In this document: positions 59,984 to 61,475 of the stretch, piece by piece
Position numbering within the stretch: position 1 is the stretch's first letter
Layout: each line of letters starts with the position of its first letter
DNA from: Meiothermus sp. Pnk-1
GTDB taxonomy: Bacteria; Deinococcota; Deinococci; Deinococcales; Thermaceae
Length of the DNA: 61,475 nucleotides
Assembly (NCBI RefSeq): GCF_003226535.1
Contig: NZ_QKOB01000012.1
Coordinates: 1-61,475 of the forward strand
Direction: 5' to 3'
Notes under the pieces: generated by a model
Told to the model about the DNA's origin: nothing
The model's database searches: none
Seen by the model: only the letters and a program-made list of their open reading frames with translations
Program-made: the position numbers and the translations under genes

Positions 59984-60952
59984 ATGACCAATGAGAACGA
60001 CATTCGCCTAATTCAACGCCTGGAGGATGGTGCAGTACTGAGTGCGGCCGAGCTGGCGGAGTATTTGGGCATCAGCCGGGCCAGCGTGTACCGGGTTATC
60101 CAGCGCTGCGAGAACCGAGGATATAACATCCTACGGGAGAAGGGCCGCTTCCGGCTGGCTAGCCGCGACCGCGATGCCGGGCGCTTCGAGTTTAGCCTCA
60201 GCGCACAGCAGGCCCACGACTTGGTGGCAGCGGTGGAGAGCGTGCGCCGCCTCACGCCCTATGCTGCCGAGGCCCTCGAGGTCTTGCGCAAAACCCTCAT
60301 CGGCCCCAAGCTCGAGCGCCCCTCGGCCGTCTACTACCACTCCTACGACGTGATCGATCCGAAGGTGTACCGGCGGGTTGTCGCAGCTATCGAACAGCGT
60401 AAGGTGCTCGAGCTCACCTACAAGCCCACCAACGTCAAGCGTAGTCTCAGTGAGCACACCTTCGAGCCCTATCGCATCATCTTCTGGAACGGGCATTACT
60501 ACCTGGTTGGTCGTAGCCGCACTTTTAGCCACAAGCCAGGGGGTGGCCTGATGCACCTACGCCTCGACCGAATCCTCGAGGCCAAGGTCGCGGTAGCCTG
60601 GCACGAGGGCCAGAAGGTGCCCGACACCCTGACTTTCCCCGAGCCCGACTTCGACCCCCAGGCTTACGTCGAGCGCAGCTTCGGGACCTTCGGCGGCGAC
60701 GGCGAGCCCGAGGAGGTCGTGCTGCACTTCCCGGCCCACAACGCCAAGGCGGCCGCCGAGGTCCAGCGCCACCCCAGCCGGGAGTTGCTTCCCCAGGACG
60801 ACGGGTCGTTGATCTACAAGCTCACGGTGCCCGTCACCGAGGAGTTGGTGTGGTGGGTGGCTTCTTGGAAGGGCCTGCGGGTCCTCGCGCCTGATCACCT
60901 GCGCGAGAAGGTGCGCCGGCACTGCCTCGAGCTTGCCTATTTGAACCAGTAG
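59984..60952 (+). CDS. WYL-domain transcriptional regulator next to cas genes
   Basis: A 322-residue regulator. The ATG (MTNENDIRLIQRLEDGAVLS) has GAGG 8 nt upstream. Residues about 10-60 are a helix-turn-helix ('AELAEYLGISRASVYRVIQR'). The middle and C-terminus hold a WYL module ('KVLELTYKPTNVKRSLSEHT', 'FEPYRIIFWNGHYYLVGRSR'), a fold that senses nucleotides or nucleic acid. WYL regulators are often linked to CRISPR and other defence loci. It probably controls cas4-cas1-cas2. Confidence 0.88.
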   Translation: MTNENDIRLIQRLEDGAVLSAAELAEYLGISRASVYRVIQRCENRGYNILREKGRFRLASRDRDAGRFEFSLSAQQAHDLVAAVESVRRLTPYAAEALEVLRKTLIGPKLERPSAVYYHSYDVIDPKVYRRVVAAIEQRKVLELTYKPTNVKRSLSEHTFEPYRIIFWNGHYYLVGRSRTFSHKPGGGLMHLRLDRILEAKVAVAWHEGQKVPDTLTFPEPDFDPQAYVERSFGTFGGDGEPEEVVLHFPAHNAKAAAEVQRHPSRELLPQDDGSLIYKLTVPVTEELVWWVASWKGLRVLAPDHLREKVRRHCLELAYLNQ

Positions 60953-61001
60953 TTAATCTCCTACGGAGTTGATCATTTCCCTCTCCCATCGACGTCATAT
61001 C

Positions 61002-61020
61002 ATTTCGATCCTCTACGAGG
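61002..61020. CRISPR. Half CRISPR repeat (other half), family A, degenerate
   Basis: ATTTCGATCCTCTACGAGG matches the left half of the repeat at 57774-57809 in 17 of 19 positions. The right half is missing. Together with the half at 56767-56789 it flanks the cas module. The following bases again contain TACGAGG (61028-61034). Confidence 0.6.
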
Positions 61021-61330
61021 AAAAAGTACGAGGCCAGAATGGATTTCCTTAGAACGACGTTCAGCAAGCAATAATTTAGCTGCTTAAGTATGGCGCTTCA
61101 AGCCCCCGATGTTTTGGTTGATATAACGATATGGGGAGGGTTAAGGGAGGGGTTGAAAGGAGGTAAATGGTGCAGTATCATCTAGTACATAGACTTGAGA
61201 CCCCGCACCACCGCCAAGCAGTACAAGGGGTCTCAGGCCAGACTCCAGAAAGGAGGTGAGGACATTATACCAAACTGGAGCATCGACGATATCGCAGACC
61301 CCCTCATGGGTGTGTCCTGGATTTAGGCAA
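61021..61330 (+). other. Gap with two strong ribosome sites and a stem-loop
   Basis: AAAGGAGGT occurs at 61156-61164 and again at 61249-61257. Between them a 9-bp stem TGAGACCCC (61196-61204) / GGGGTCTCA (61227-61235) encloses 22 nt. A 30-residue frame (61168-61260) starts 3 nt after the first site and ends at the second. This may be a leader of a mobile-element gene or a small peptide gene; neither is proven. No larger gene is seen. Confidence 0.35.
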
Positions 61331-61475
61331 CTAGGCTGCAGTAGGGAAAGCGCCGTGTCGGACGGCGTGGAAAGGTGTGACGGGGCTGTGGGAGAAGAAC
61401 CGCGAGCGGACCAGGGCCTTAGCGCTCGCTCCGGATTCGCTCCAGTGGGCCCCGGTGATCTTGAGTCTTTGGCCG
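61331..61475 (-). mobile_element. C-terminal fragment of a probable transposase, cut by the window edge
   Basis: Reading leftward from the window edge the frame gives GQRLKITGAHWSESGASAKA then LVRSRFF, ending TPFHAVRHGAFPTAA and TAG at 61331-61333. 'G.R.K..G..WS..G' is a common C-terminal pattern of transposases of the ISKra4/ISLre2 type. Only 47 residues are visible, so the family is uncertain. Confidence 0.45.

Noticed and set aside
61249-61260. AAAGGAGGTGA as the complement-side end of a 16S rRNA gene
   Set aside because: It is only a strong Shine-Dalgarno-like string; none of the neighbouring rRNA sequence is present.

Overview
The window is a GC-rich, densely packed bacterial chromosome segment. 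Protein content, strong codon GC bias, frequent ATGA/GTGA overlaps, leaderless-type promoters (TATAAT or TANNNT 8-11 nt before the start codon) and a CRISPR repeat nearly identical, from memory, to a Thermus repeat all point to the Deinococcus-Thermus phylum, most likely Meiothermus or a close relative (inference). No rRNA or tRNA gene was found. Both ends carry broken transposase genes.

Left part (1-13.7 kb, minus strand): an IS1634-like transposase fragment and a gene remnant; then a carbohydrate-type operon (solute-binding protein, two permeases, FAD oxidoreductase, LacI regulator) with a candidate LacI operator at its head; then a peptide operon (IclR regulator, peptide-binding protein, DppB/DppC permeases, M19 dipeptidase, alpha/beta-hydrolase aminopeptidase, M24 aminopeptidase) whose last gene is frameshifted inside its catalytic motif. 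This peptide importer has no ATPase beside it.

Middle (13.9-31.8 kb): a ComEA-like protein; an importer made of a double-length permease and an ATPase with a C-terminal AAA-associated domain, preceded by a leader with an intrinsic terminator; an OxyR (Cys199/Cys208) and manganese catalase pair; a secreted HNH nuclease; a lipoprotein subtilase; TatA; a sulfite-oxidation operon (Tat-exported molybdoenzyme, two c-type cytochromes, half-size TSUP exporter) next to a LysR regulator and a YeiH-type exporter; and an 1102-residue protein joining an intact GGDEF domain to a STAND ATPase and TPR repeats.

Iron island (31.8-51.6 kb, minus strand): three operons, each with the same TATTCC-centred motif near its start. 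Operon 1 (51.6 to 40.5 kb) holds a heme monooxygenase, HmuTUV-like heme importer, a small Cys protein, flavodoxin, DUF4397 protein, EfeO-like imelysin, FTR1/EfeU permease, ferritin, two more FecB-type binding proteins and a DUF2470-nitroreductase fusion. Operon 2 (40.4 to 35.6 kb) holds a VOC protein, two FecB-type proteins, a second flavodoxin-like protein and a fused DppD-DppF ATPase. Operon 3 (35.5 to 31.8 kb) is a complete siderophore-type ABC importer. In total six iron-type binding proteins face two complete transporters.

Right part (51.9-61.5 kb): a large STAND/TPR regulator with a C-terminal SARP-like winged helix, two lipoproteins, an IS5-like remnant, isolated CRISPR repeats of two types, two unknown genes, and a cas4-cas1-cas2 adaptation module divergent from a WYL regulator, bounded by half-repeats. 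No interference genes are present in the window.
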